NCBI GenBank assembly: GCA_910575585.1
Contig: CAJTGF010000003.1
Location: forward strand, 133,571 to 197,570
DNA: 64,000 nt
From: Clostridiaceae bacterium
GTDB taxonomy: Bacteria > Bacillota > Clostridia > Lachnospirales > Lachnospiraceae
Direction: 5' to 3'
A program made the translations under genes and the position numbers. Under the pieces are notes generated by a model. That model did no database searches. It was not told the DNA's origin and saw nothing but the letters and a program-made list of their open reading frames with translations. This document shows positions 33,635 through 42,505 of the stretch, in pieces. Each line of letters begins with the position of its first letter. Position 1 is the first letter of the stretch.

Positions 33635-36028
33635 ATGGATAATATGACCGCAAAAGAACGAACAGTCACATGGGTGTTGGCAGCGGTGACAGCAGGGGCT
33701 GTGGCCTATTCCGCCTATTGCCTGCTGGCGGACGGGATCTTGACCTGGGAGATGAGCCAGAAGGAGTATCTGGCCATGGCAGGGGAGACGGCGGCGCTTT
33801 TGGGGCTGTTTGTCCTGGTGTTCCGGTTTTCTCCGTCTTTTGGGGCGAGGGCGGCCGGGATCGCGGGGATCATGGCTGTTTTTTTGTGGGTACACAGGGC
33901 GTTTGCCGCCGTGGCGGTTTCGGGGCTTTATGGGGGATATCTTTTGGCTGTGGGAAGATGGATCCTGGGAAAGCGCGGGGGCAAGGGGCGTGGAGTAAGG
34001 ATGCACAGGGCGTTTCTTACGGGCTGCGTGTCCGTGGTGGCGGTGTTTTGCCTGATGTCGGCTGTGGGCGTGGGGCGGATCTTCTATCTGTGGGTTTTTG
34101 TGGCAGTTTCGGCTGTTGCCATGGCAGCGGACTGGTTGTTGAGAGGAAAGGGAACAATTTTCGGGCTTTGGCAGCAGGAGGGAAGGAGAGACCCAAGCCG
34201 CAGGATGGTGAAAGGGGCGGTCTGCGGCAATGTCCGGTGGAATTGGGGCAGGGCTTTTTTGTGGGCGGCTGTTTTGACCTTTTTTTGCGTCCAGAGCGGG
34301 AGGATGAATGTGGCGGTGGATTTTGACAGCCTGTGGTATGGAGTCCGCTCCCCCTACATCCTTGACAATGGGCGGGGGATCTACGAAAATATGGGGACCA
34401 TCGGCATTGTCTACACATACTCCAAAGGGTTTGAGGTGCTGACGCTGCCGCTTTCCGTGCTGCCTTCTTTTAGTTTTGTGACAAGTTTTAATCTGTGGCT
34501 TTTGGCTGGGATCTTGTGGCTGTTTGCCAGGATCTTGGAAATCTGCGCAGGCGGAGAGGAGAGGGCGGCATATGAGAGCGGCAGCGCCACAGCCGGGGAC
34601 GGGAACAACTGGGGCAAAAGCCGGGCAAAGGCCATAGAGGCGGCGGTGTGTTTTGCGGCCTCTCTGCCCGGGATCATGAACATGGGGATCACGGCCAAAA
34701 GCGATGTTGCCACCTTATGTTTTCAGATGATCTTGTTCTATGAGATGCTTGTGTATCTTAAGGGGGAAAGCCAGGGGCTGTGGTATGGATGGGCGGCGTT
34801 TTTCTTTAGCTGGACGATGAAACCTACGGCGCTGGTATTTTCCACAGCCATCATGGGCATGAGCATGGTATTTTTTGCTGTGGAGAACAGGTTGGGGCAA
34901 AGGAGGAACCAGACCCAGAGGCTTTTTGGTGAGCCGGGAGAAGGCGCTTTTGTCTTTGGGATCTCCCTTCTGGCTCTTGGAGGGATCTGGGCCAGGACTT
35001 TTCTGATTACCGGGGTACCGGTTACCTCGGTGTTTTCCTCTCTGCTGACAAAGATTGGATTTGAGATGAAGTATCCCTTTAATGTCCAGAAGATCCCCAA
35101 CAGCAGCGCGGGCCTTTCCGGGGAACAGTGGATCAAGGCCATGGCAAAGCGGGTCTGGGGGGTGCTTTTTAATCCCCAGGGGCCGGATATGGACCATGTG
35201 ATCCTGGCGTGGGGAAGCCTGGGCGTGTGGTTTTGTCTGTGCGTCTGCGCGGCGTGTCTTTTTTTGAAAAAGCGGGAAAGGGGAGAGGAGGAGAGACGGC
35301 TGGATCGGTATCTCAGCACGGTCTTTTGGCCTTTCGCCGCTTGCTGCGCGGTAAGCCTCCTTCTTCTGACCCAGGTGGACGGCAATTATTTTATGTTGTT
35401 TTATGTGCTTTTTGCGGTCTATGCATTCCGCCGCGCGTGGCGTCTAAGTGACGGGGCGGCGGTAAGAGCCCTTATGGCTCCCGGTGTTCTGGTCATTATT
35501 TTTTCCGGGATCATCATGACGCTGACTAACTGGAGCTGGAGCGTGGGATTTACGCCTGCTGCCGTAAACCACAGAGGATACTATGACCACCGCCAAGAAC
35601 AGCGCAGGCAGATGGCGGAGGCGGGAAACGGACAGATCTGGGATATTTTGGCTAAAGACCCGAAAAACCGTCTCATTGCCATAGGAGACCATCCCCAGGC
35701 GCTGGCATTTCCCTGCAATGCCCAGTCCTATTCGGACATCACAGGCACTTGGGGCAATGTGGTGCTGGTGAAATATATGGATAATTTTGTGGAGTTTATG
35801 GATTACGCCAAGACGGACTATGTGTATGCCCAGGCAGGGTATATGGGGGAGGATGAGAGGGCCTGGAGCCTGACCTGCGATCTGATCGAGTACGGGGTGC
35901 TGATTCCGGTGTGCTTTGAGCAGGGCAATATGCTGGCCAAGGTGGATACCCGGGGGGAGAGGACCCAGGCGTCGGTGAAAAACCTTGAGGAATTTTTGGA
36001 CCGGTATGTGAGAAAAGAGGAAGGGTGA
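33635..36028 (+). CDS. Large polytopic membrane protein, GT-C glycosyltransferase-like
   Basis: A 797-residue protein with about 12-14 transmembrane segments and a C-terminal soluble domain of about 170 residues. After the first few spans, a loop reads VDFDSLWYGVRSPYI; an acidic loop at this place is typical of GT-C polyprenyl-phosphate-dependent glycosyltransferases, which would act on the outer face of the membrane. I cannot name a family. The start at 33635 is chosen for GGGAG (33622-33626). It stands alone between terminators, about 1 kb before the polysaccharide island, and might modify a surface glycan. Confidence 0.65.
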   Translation: MDNMTAKERTVTWVLAAVTAGAVAYSAYCLLADGILTWEMSQKEYLAMAGETAALLGLFVLVFRFSPSFGARAAGIAGIMAVFLWVHRAFAAVAVSGLYGGYLLAVGRWILGKRGGKGRGVRMHRAFLTGCVSVVAVFCLMSAVGVGRIFYLWVFVAVSAVAMAADWLLRGKGTIFGLWQQEGRRDPSRRMVKGAVCGNVRWNWGRAFLWAAVLTFFCVQSGRMNVAVDFDSLWYGVRSPYILDNGRGIYENMGTIGIVYTYSKGFEVLTLPLSVLPSFSFVTSFNLWLLAGILWLFARILEICAGGEERAAYESGSATAGDGNNWGKSRAKAIEAAVCFAASLPGIMNMGITAKSDVATLCFQMILFYEMLVYLKGESQGLWYGWAAFFFSWTMKPTALVFSTAIMGMSMVFFAVENRLGQRRNQTQRLFGEPGEGAFVFGISLLALGGIWARTFLITGVPVTSVFSSLLTKIGFEMKYPFNVQKIPNSSAGLSGEQWIKAMAKRVWGVLFNPQGPDMDHVILAWGSLGVWFCLCVCAACLFLKKRERGEEERRLDRYLSTVFWPFAACCAVSLLLLTQVDGNYFMLFYVLFAVYAFRRAWRLSDGAAVRALMAPGVLVIIFSGIIMTLTNWSWSVGFTPAAVNHRGYYDHRQEQRRQMAEAGNGQIWDILAKDPKNRLIAIGDHPQALAFPCNAQSYSDITGTWGNVVLVKYMDNFVEFMDYAKTDYVYAQAGYMGEDERAWSLTCDLIEYGVLIPVCFEQGNMLAKVDTRGERTQASVKNLEEFLDRYVRKEEG

Positions 36029-36054
36029 CCAACGATCAGGCTGGAAGAAAAGGG

Positions 36055-36102
36055 GAAGCTGTCCCGGGGATTATGTCTCCGGGGACGGCTTCTTTGGTTT
36101 TT
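36055..36102 (+). terminator. Terminator after the large membrane protein
   Basis: GAAGC-TGTCCCGGGGA pairs with TCTCCGGGGACGGCTTC (two mismatches) and is followed by TTTGGTTTTT. The stretch 36103-36329 beyond it holds no convincing gene. A minus-strand frame starting MDGFKIYLCLLPLNW is open, but has no ribosome site that I can defend. Confidence 0.7.
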
Positions 36103-36329
36103 GGCAGGTGGTCGAAAATGGTAATGGGGGATATACTGTATTCGGATCCGATCTTCCGGCCGGGCATCGGTAAGATAGAGAACGGCCAGGATCAAAGGTC
36201 CTTTTTTCGGTATCTTCTATCATCTTCCATTCCAGGGTCTTTTCCCGTATGAGGCGGATGCAGATAACGATCCAGTTAAGAGGGAGCAGACACAGATAAA
36301 TCTTAAATCCGTCCATAGTAAAAGTCTGG

Positions 36330-36599
36330 ATGATTCACAGCATGCACTGGAACATGACTGGAGCGGTTGGGTATGTGTACGCTATGTCCAGCCTGGTGTT
36401 TATCTTTGGGGCCACATCCCTGTTTTTCGGGATTATGGCGGCTATCGGGTATTTCGCCCATGTGGATCTTAGCAGTCTGAGGAATTTCCTGGTGGGCGGA
36501 CTGGTGTTCCTTTTGGTGTTCTGGGTTGTGTCCATGTTCATTAACCTGCAGCGGTTTGAGATGATGGCCTGCGGGCGTGAGGATCTTTATTTTCTCTAG
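36330..36599 (+). CDS. Small two-span membrane protein, unknown
   Basis: An 89-residue hydrophobic protein with two clear membrane spans (about 16-42 and 53-71) joined by a short HVDLSS loop, ending in a Cys-containing polar tail. Codon use is GC-rich, like the host rather than the AT-rich island that begins just after it. The ribosome site is weak, and the start may instead be the ATG at 36348. Possibly the last native gene before the island. Confidence 0.5.
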   Translation: MIHSMHWNMTGAVGYVYAMSSLVFIFGATSLFFGIMAAIGYFAHVDLSSLRNFLVGGLVFLLVFWVVSMFINLQRFEMMACGREDLYFL

Positions 36600-36666
36600 G
36601 TAAAGTGTCAAAAATGTTATTTAGATTAGATAAAACTGGTATTTTAATACAAACTAATGAAAAAAG

Positions 36667-36691
36667 TGTCGCTTAACTATATTTAAGCGAC
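36667..36691 (+). promoter_or_regulatory. Hairpin in the leader of the antiterminator gene
   Basis: TGTCGCTTAA and TTAAGCGACA form a perfect 10-bp stem with a 5-nt loop, followed by an AT-rich stretch, 28 bp upstream of the NusG-like gene. LoaP-type factors act through RNA hairpins in the leaders of their target operons, so this may be an autoregulatory or anti-termination element. A weak promoter candidate (TTTAGA 36620-36625, TTTAAT 36643-36648) lies upstream. Confidence 0.45.
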
Positions 36692-36718
36692 ATATTATAT
36701 GTAATATATTTAAAGGAG

Positions 36719-37186
36719 ATGGGAAATATTTGGTATATACTGAAATGTCCTAATGGATATGAAAAAAGATATATTCAAATATGTCAGAAGCTTGTAGAAA
36801 AAAAAGAACTGAAAGAGGTTATCTGCTTCGAGTACCAGCAATTGATGCGTTATGGCGGCAGTTGGCATTTGGTAACGCGTAATTTACTGCCTGGGTGTAT
36901 TTTTTTGTCAGGAATCAAAGTTATGGAATTAAAAGAGAACAGTCTCTCCCTTCTTCCCTGTAGCCGTCCTTATTTGAAAGAGCTATGTCAAGACGGAAAT
37001 ATGATTGGTATGTCAAAAGGCATTATAAATAAAGGAAATACTATTATCATCAGTGGACCATTAAAGGGCCGGGAAAGATTGATCAGAAAAATTGATCGGC
37101 ATAAAAGGACCGCTAGGATTGAAATTCCTTTTACAGGAGAAAGTATATTAGTGACAGTAGGGTTGGAAATTTATGAAAAAGAATAG
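36719..37186 (+). CDS. LoaP-type NusG paralogue (operon-specific antiterminator)
   Basis: A 155-residue NusG-family protein: an NGN domain opening with WYILKCPNGYEKRYIQIC and a C-terminal KOW-like segment (ISGPLKGRERLIRKIDRHKRTARIEI). NusG paralogues of the LoaP/UpxY type stand first in long polysaccharide or natural-product operons and let RNA polymerase read through terminators. Here it heads the AT-rich glycan island, 32 bp before the initiating sugar transferase. AAAGGAG (36712-36718) directly abuts the ATG with no spacing. An in-frame ATT at 36728, just before the conserved Trp, is at ideal distance and might be the real initiation codon. Confidence 0.82.
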   Translation: MGNIWYILKCPNGYEKRYIQICQKLVEKKELKEVICFEYQQLMRYGGSWHLVTRNLLPGCIFLSGIKVMELKENSLSLLPCSRPYLKELCQDGNMIGMSKGIINKGNTIIISGPLKGRERLIRKIDRHKRTARIEIPFTGESILVTVGLEIYEKE

Positions 37187-37218
37187 TGAAGAAATAAAAA
37201 AACAGAGAAGGAGCAATA

Positions 37219-37977
37219 ATGTATCACCGAAAATGGTTTATAACAGGGTTCATAAAATTAGTTGCGTCATTAATGGGGATTTTTTGTGTGTTGGGAGAGT
37301 TATGTGAGCATTTGTGCAAAAGGGGGAAAGGACACGTCGGTTTTTATAATAAATTCGTTAAGAGAGGTTTCGATATAGTCATTACAAGTTTCGCAGTAAT
37401 TATTTTATGTCCTTTTTATCTGATTATTTCTATTGCTATTGTAATTGAGGATGGTTTTCCTGTTTTTTATAGAGCAGACAGAGGTGGTTATAAGAATAAG
37501 TCTTTTAAGATTATTAAATTTAGATCCATGGTAAAAGATGCGGATAAGATCGGTGGTGGGACAACAGCGCTTCATGATATGCGAATTACTAAGGTTGGAA
37601 ATATATTAAGAAAAACAAAACTCGATGAATTACCTCAGCTTATACAAGTGTTGTTAGGGGAAATGAGCCTGATTGGTCCTAGGCCAGAACTTCTTAAATA
37701 TACAGAACAGTATGAGGGGAAGTATAAGGATATTATGAAAGTTCGTCCTGGGATTACAGATTTTAGTTCTGTGAGATTCATTAATCTAGATGAAATCGTT
37801 GGTGAAGAAAATGCGGATGAAATGTATGAGAAATATGTATTAAAAGTGAAGAATGACCTTCGTGTAAAATATGCCCACATGGTTTCTTTTCATACAGACA
37901 TATATATATTATTTAAAACTTTAGGAGCAGTACTTAAAAAGGCTTTTGGTTTCTTTATCAAAAAGGAGCATAGATAG
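37219..37977 (+). CDS. Undecaprenyl-phosphate sugar-phosphate transferase (initiating enzyme)
   Basis: A 252-residue bacterial sugar transferase (Bac_transf family), which attaches the first sugar-phosphate to undecaprenyl phosphate at the inner leaflet. After a hydrophobic stretch near residues 9-27, a membrane-inserted helix (about 53-76) precedes the catalytic core with FYRADRGGYKNKSFKIIKFRSM, cut by family motifs, then KTKLDELPQL and MSLIGPRPE, the classic signature. This starts the lipid-linked repeat unit. It is AT-rich like the rest of the island. AGAAGGAGC precedes the ATG. Confidence 0.92.
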   Translation: MYHRKWFITGFIKLVASLMGIFCVLGELCEHLCKRGKGHVGFYNKFVKRGFDIVITSFAVIILCPFYLIISIAIVIEDGFPVFYRADRGGYKNKSFKIIKFRSMVKDADKIGGGTTALHDMRITKVGNILRKTKLDELPQLIQVLLGEMSLIGPRPELLKYTEQYEGKYKDIMKVRPGITDFSSVRFINLDEIVGEENADEMYEKYVLKVKNDLRVKYAHMVSFHTDIYILFKTLGAVLKKAFGFFIKKEHR

Positions 37978-37986
37978 GAGAGATAG

Positions 37987-38925
37987 ATGGAATATTTAAC
38001 TTTAAAGAACTCTGATCTCAAAGTTTCAAGACTCTGTATGGGAGGATGCCCGATGGGAGGATACGGATGGGGATACACTCATAAAAGAGAACTTGTCGAT
38101 GCGGTACATGCTGCACTCGATTCAGAAGTTACGTTGTTTGATACCGCTGATACATATGGGCTGGGGCAGTCTGAAGAGATTCTTGGCGAGGCCTTGGGGA
38201 AAAAAAGGAAAGATGTTATTATTGCAACTAAATTTGGAGTAAGAGTAGAAAATGGTAAAACGTTTTATGATAATAGTCCAGTATGGATACGAGCCGCCTG
38301 TGAGGCAAGTCTTAGGAGACTTGGAACAGATTATATTGATATTTATCAAGTGCATTACAGAGATGGAATTACTCCATTAGAGGCTGTTGTAGGAATGATG
38401 GAGCAATTAAAAAAGGAAGGGAAAGTTCGATATTTTGGTCTTTCCAATATCCTTAAAAGAGATATAGATGAGATAAAACCATTTGTCGGGAAATTTATCA
38501 CGTTTCAAGATGAATATTCGTTGGCGTGTAGAAAAAATGAAGAAGATATGCTGGCGATTTCTACTGAAATGGAGATGAATATTCTTACTTGGGGAAGTTT
38601 AGGCCAAGGTATATTAACTGGAAAATATACAAGAAATAATGTGGATTTTCAGAATGACGACCGCAGAAGTAGGGCCACTTATGTTAATTTTCATGGCGAT
38701 AGACTATTAAAAAATCTGACTATCGTGGAGATGATGAAAGGAATAGCAGCTAAATATCATAAACCAGTTTCTGCAGTTGCCATCCGTTATATTTTGGATT
38801 TTATTCCAGAATCTATCGTTTTATTTGGAGCAAAAAGACCGAGCCAAATTTTACATAATGTTGAAGGGACCGATTGGAAATTAGAACAGATGGATTTAGA
38901 AAAACTTGATGATATCTCTAAATGA
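37987..38925 (+). CDS. Aldo/keto reductase
   Basis: A 312-residue NAD(P)H-dependent TIM-barrel oxidoreductase. Catalytic residues are visible: Asp and Tyr in LFDTADTYGLGQSEEILG, Lys in VIIATKFG and His in YQVHYRDG. The C-terminal cofactor region reads VLFGAKRPSQI. It lies 9 bp after the sugar transferase and 24 bp before the transketolase subunits, so it probably modifies a nucleotide sugar, keto-sugar or sugar phosphate for the glycan. The exact substrate cannot be read from the sequence. Confidence 0.88.
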   Translation: MEYLTLKNSDLKVSRLCMGGCPMGGYGWGYTHKRELVDAVHAALDSEVTLFDTADTYGLGQSEEILGEALGKKRKDVIIATKFGVRVENGKTFYDNSPVWIRAACEASLRRLGTDYIDIYQVHYRDGITPLEAVVGMMEQLKKEGKVRYFGLSNILKRDIDEIKPFVGKFITFQDEYSLACRKNEEDMLAISTEMEMNILTWGSLGQGILTGKYTRNNVDFQNDDRRSRATYVNFHGDRLLKNLTIVEMMKGIAAKYHKPVSAVAIRYILDFIPESIVLFGAKRPSQILHNVEGTDWKLEQMDLEKLDDISK

Positions 38926-38949
38926 TCGATATTAGTAAGGAGAAAGTGT

Positions 38950-39957
38950 ATGTCAAAATGGAGTAGCGAACAGTTGGCGTGGAGGATCAGAAGACATGGT
39001 ATAGAAATGACACACCTTTCAGGTGGAAGTCATATTGGGGCAATTATGTCTGTAGCGGATGTGATTGCAGTTTTATATACAGATATTTTGAACTATAGAC
39101 CTAGGGAACCGAAGTGGGAAGGAAGAGATCGTTTTATTCTAAGCAAAGGGCATGCTGGAGCTTCTGTCTATGCAGCTCTTGCTGAGAGTGGTTTCTTTGA
39201 TATAGAAGAGCTGAAAAGCCATTATCAGAATGGAAGCCGTTTATCAGGTCATGTTTCTCATCATCTCCCTGGAATTGATTTTTCTACAGGATCTTTGGGC
39301 CATGGCTTATCAGCTGCCGTAGGTATTGCTTATGCGCTTAAGAAGGATGGAAGAAATGAGAGGACATTTGTAGTATTGGGAGATGGTGAATGCGATGAGG
39401 GGAGCATATGGGAAGCAGTATTATTCGCAAATCATTTTAGATTGAATAATCTTGTTGCGATCATCGATCATAATCATATGCAAAGTTTGGATTTTCAGGA
39501 AAATACTATTGAAATAGAGGATTTTGGAAGTAAGTGGAAAGCCTTTGGATGGAATGTTATTGAAATCAATGGCAATAGCCATGATGAATTGAGGGATGCT
39601 TTTGAAAAGACTGACGTGTACAGGAGAGATACATTTCATAAACCAACAGTCATTATAGCAAATACAATCAAGGGCTACGGTGTTTCTTTTATGCAGAATG
39701 ATATTCTCTGGCATTACAGATTTCCTCATGACGGGTGGGAATATGATACGGCTATAATGGAACTTTATTTAGCTAAGCCAGAAGGAATAGAAGACCCATA
39801 TACTCCGAACGGAATAGAAAATCCAGTAATCGCAGTGGAAACAGATGATATCAATAACGATCATACATTTTCTTATACATGGCATACACATTATCCGGAA
39901 AGAATGCGCCGCGTAGAGGCATTATCTGGGAGTGGGGAAAAAGTACATCAGATTTAA
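38950..39957 (+). CDS. Transketolase, N-terminal (thiamine diphosphate-binding) subunit
   Basis: A 335-residue split-transketolase subunit. It shows SHIGAIMSVADVIAVLY, SKGHAGASVYAALAESG, and the thiamine diphosphate/metal motif GDGECDEGSIWEAVLFANHFRL ending ..IIDHN (family motif, about 140-175). The last 55 residues form an extra polar tail not usual in the family. Together with the next gene it would move a two-carbon ketol unit, for example making sedoheptulose-7-phosphate. Location within an operon that also has heptose-activating enzymes suggests a dedicated precursor supply. Confidence 0.88.
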   Translation: MSKWSSEQLAWRIRRHGIEMTHLSGGSHIGAIMSVADVIAVLYTDILNYRPREPKWEGRDRFILSKGHAGASVYAALAESGFFDIEELKSHYQNGSRLSGHVSHHLPGIDFSTGSLGHGLSAAVGIAYALKKDGRNERTFVVLGDGECDEGSIWEAVLFANHFRLNNLVAIIDHNHMQSLDFQENTIEIEDFGSKWKAFGWNVIEINGNSHDELRDAFEKTDVYRRDTFHKPTVIIANTIKGYGVSFMQNDILWHYRFPHDGWEYDTAIMELYLAKPEGIEDPYTPNGIENPVIAVETDDINNDHTFSYTWHTHYPERMRRVEALSGSGEKVHQI

Positions 39958-39975
39958 TATGGGAGAATAGCTATC

Positions 39976-40893
39976 ATGCGGGATACGTTTGTAAAAACTT
40001 TAATTAAGCTTGCTAAGGAAAATAAGAGTATTGAATTAATTACTGGTGATTTGGGATTTGGAGTGTTAAAACCCTTTTGGGAGCAATGTCCGGACCAGTT
40101 TACAAATGCCGGAATTGCAGAACAGAATATGACAACAGTTGCGGCAGGTATGGCTTTAACGGGAAAAAAAGTTTTTACTTATAGTATTGGTAATTTTTCA
40201 ACTCTTAGATGTCTAGAACAGATACGCAATGACTGTGCATATCATAAGGCAGATGTGAAGATTGTCTGTATTGGCGGCGGTTTTGTCTATGGGAGTCTTG
40301 GTATGAGCCACCATGCTACAGAGGACTTGGCTGTTTTAAGGGCTCTTCCAGATGTCGTAGTCATGGCGCCAGCTGATCTTACAGAGGCAGAGGAATGTAC
40401 AAAGGCTCTTGTCAAATATTCTGGAACCGCATATCTAAGGCTTGGGCGTGGAGGAGAGAAAAGGATTCATAGGAAAATACAAAATTTTGAGATTGGAAAG
40501 GCAATTAAGATTAACGATGGTAAGAAGGTAGCTATTTTCTCTACTGGGGCGATTTTTGAAGAGATAAAAGGTGCTCTAGAAATTTTAATGAAAAGAGGGA
40601 TTGATCCAGCTGTCTATACCTTTCCGACAGTAAAGCCTATAGATTCGGAATTGGTCAGAGATATCGCAAAAGAGTTCGAACTGATCGTTACCTGTGAGGA
40701 GCATAATGTTATTGGCGGATTTGGTTCTGCGGTAGCGGAGCTAATGGCGGAGTTGCGTGATCGAAAAGCCATTCTTGTCAGAATTGGGGTAAATGATGTG
40801 TACTCTGTTAGAGTTGGAGATCAGAAGTATTTACGACAACAGTATGGGATTGATGCAAAAAGTATTGCTGAGAGAATTATAAGAGAATTATAA
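39976..40893 (+). CDS. Transketolase, C-terminal (pyrimidine-binding) subunit
   Basis: A 305-residue partner of the preceding subunit. The Pyr domain has GIAEQNMTTVAAGMAL, with the Glu that activates thiamine diphosphate, and YGSLGMSHHATEDLAVLRALP. The C-terminal domain includes FPTVKPIDSELVRDIA and EEHNVIGGFGSAVAELM. It starts 18 bp after the first subunit and matches normal split C-subunits in length. Confidence 0.9.
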   Translation: MRDTFVKTLIKLAKENKSIELITGDLGFGVLKPFWEQCPDQFTNAGIAEQNMTTVAAGMALTGKKVFTYSIGNFSTLRCLEQIRNDCAYHKADVKIVCIGGGFVYGSLGMSHHATEDLAVLRALPDVVVMAPADLTEAEECTKALVKYSGTAYLRLGRGGEKRIHRKIQNFEIGKAIKINDGKKVAIFSTGAIFEEIKGALEILMKRGIDPAVYTFPTVKPIDSELVRDIAKEFELIVTCEEHNVIGGFGSAVAELMAELRDRKAILVRIGVNDVYSVRVGDQKYLRQQYGIDAKSIAERIIREL

Positions 40894-40905
40894 GGAAATG
40901 TGGTC

Positions 40906-41898
40906 ATGCTTAATAAAAAAAGGATCATATTAATAGGGCCTTCTAATTATGATTATCCATTGATTATTAAAAGTGAAATAGAGTTGGATGGCGGAATCGT
41001 ACATTTTTATGATGAAAGAAATAATGCAACATCAATGGATAAGATACTTATTAGGAAAGTACCCGGGGTGATTAAAAAGAGGATTGAACAGTATTACTGT
41101 TTTATTGCAGAGAGAGAATATAAATTTAATCCCAATTTTGTATTATTTATTTCTCCTGAGACTGTCACTGTTGATGCAGTTAAGAATTTAAGAAAATCTT
41201 TTAAGAACGCAAAATTTGTTTTGTATATGTGGGATTCCATAGAGAATAAAAACGCAAAGAAAATATATAAGGAATTTGATAAGTGTCTCTCATTTGATCC
41301 TGGAGACTGTAAAAAATATGGATTTATTTTTAGACCATTATTTTTTTCAAGAGAATATGAGAATATGTATGGGGAAATTAGGGGATATAGATATGATTTT
41401 GGATTTGTTGGAACCGCTCATAGTGACAGAGCTGAAATTTTATATAAGCTAAAGCGTTATTGCGATCTTAATGATATGAAATACTATTTTTATTTATATA
41501 TTCCAGGAAAGATCATGTTTTTGTATCGATATATCCAGAATAGGTATGTCAGAAAACTATATAAACAAGGAATTGTGCATATAAATACTCTAGATCATAC
41601 TACTGTTGAACATATAATGGTTAATACCAGATATGTTATAGACGTTAATCATCCCGATCAAAGGGGGTTAACAATGAGAACAATAGAAATGCTTGGACTA
41701 AAGAGAAAGCTGCTGACAACAAATGCCAGTATTAGGGACTATGATTTTTATCGGGAAGGAAATCAGATCATTATAAACAGAAAGTCTATAAATATTGATA
41801 AGTCAATTATTGTAAGAGAATATGAGGATATTCCAGAAAAAATCTATCTAAAATACAGGATAGATCGTTGGGTTAAGGATATCTTTGAAGGGATATAA
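40906..41898 (+). CDS. Probable glycosyltransferase (CgeB / Glyco_trans_1_2-like)
   Basis: A 330-residue cytoplasmic protein, AT-rich. The N-terminal half has Rossmann-like strands (RIILIGPSNYDYPL, NFVLFISPETVTVDAV, KFVLYMWDSIENK, CLSFDPGDCKKYGF). The C-terminal half contains YDFGFVGTAHSDRAEIL and RGLTMRTIEMLGLKRKLLTT, matching the sugar-nucleotide-binding region of CgeB-type or Glyco_trans_1_2 proteins. ATG at 40906 is favoured over GTG at 40900, since AAGGAA ends 8 bp upstream of it. Donor and acceptor sugars are unknown. Confidence 0.65.
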   Translation: MLNKKRIILIGPSNYDYPLIIKSEIELDGGIVHFYDERNNATSMDKILIRKVPGVIKKRIEQYYCFIAEREYKFNPNFVLFISPETVTVDAVKNLRKSFKNAKFVLYMWDSIENKNAKKIYKEFDKCLSFDPGDCKKYGFIFRPLFFSREYENMYGEIRGYRYDFGFVGTAHSDRAEILYKLKRYCDLNDMKYYFYLYIPGKIMFLYRYIQNRYVRKLYKQGIVHINTLDHTTVEHIMVNTRYVIDVNHPDQRGLTMRTIEMLGLKRKLLTTNASIRDYDFYREGNQIIINRKSINIDKSIIVREYEDIPEKIYLKYRIDRWVKDIFEGI

Positions 41899-41908
41899 GG
41901 TAAAAAAT

Positions 41909-42474
41909 ATGAGATTTGTTCTATTTAAGTATATAGGAGCTATTCGGAGTGTTTTATATAAAAGGAAATTTAAGTACATTGGTGGTGGAGGATATATTGC
42001 TAAGCCGTTATTAGTGGCAGGCGCTGAAAATATAACTATTGGGGATAAGGTTAGAATTATGTCTGGGATGCGTATTGAGGCAATAAACGGACAAATAGAT
42101 ATTGGTAATGATGTGTCTATTGCGCAAAATCTCCATATTGTTTCCGGGGGGGTAATTTAAAGATCGGAGAAAGGACCACTATATCCAGTAACGTTTTTAT
42201 TACAAATATAGATCACAATTATGAGAAATTAGATGTTCATATTATGCAACAAAAATTAACTTATAGAGAGACACAAGTAGGTAAAAATTGCTTTATCGGT
42301 CATGGAGCCGTAATTATGGCAGGGGCACAGCTTGGAAAACAGTGTATTGTGGGAGCTAACTCGGTTGTGAGAAGAGGTGTGTATCCGGATTATTGTGTTT
42401 TAGCAGGTATTCCGGCAAAGATTGTAAAGTATTACAATGCGCAAAAGGAGGAGTGGTCACAATATAAAGAATGA
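41909..42474 (+). pseudogene. Hexapeptide-repeat acyltransferase, frameshifted at a G7 run
   Basis: The gene starts at ATG 41909 (AAGG 8 bp upstream) and reads as a left-handed beta-helix acetyltransferase (NITIGDKVRIMSGM, IDIGNDVSIAQNLHIVSGG). It then hits a stop at 42158-42160, just after seven G residues (42146-42152). The rest of the family continues in another frame to 42474 (KIGERTTISSNVF, GKNCFIGHGAVIMAGAQLGKQ and GIPAKIVKYY). Aligned with the intact paralogue at 42506, a run of five G (or eight) would restore one continuous protein of about 187 residues. This may be a phase-variable switch, a decayed gene or a sequencing error. Confidence 0.85.
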
Positions 42475-42505
42475 CTCTGTTATGTAAAAAAGAGAAAGGA
42501 TGGAA

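Noticed and set aside
36071..36316. Minus-strand frame of 81 codons before the small membrane protein
   Set aside because: It overlaps the terminator of the upstream gene, lacks a ribosome site, and its second half is not protein-like.
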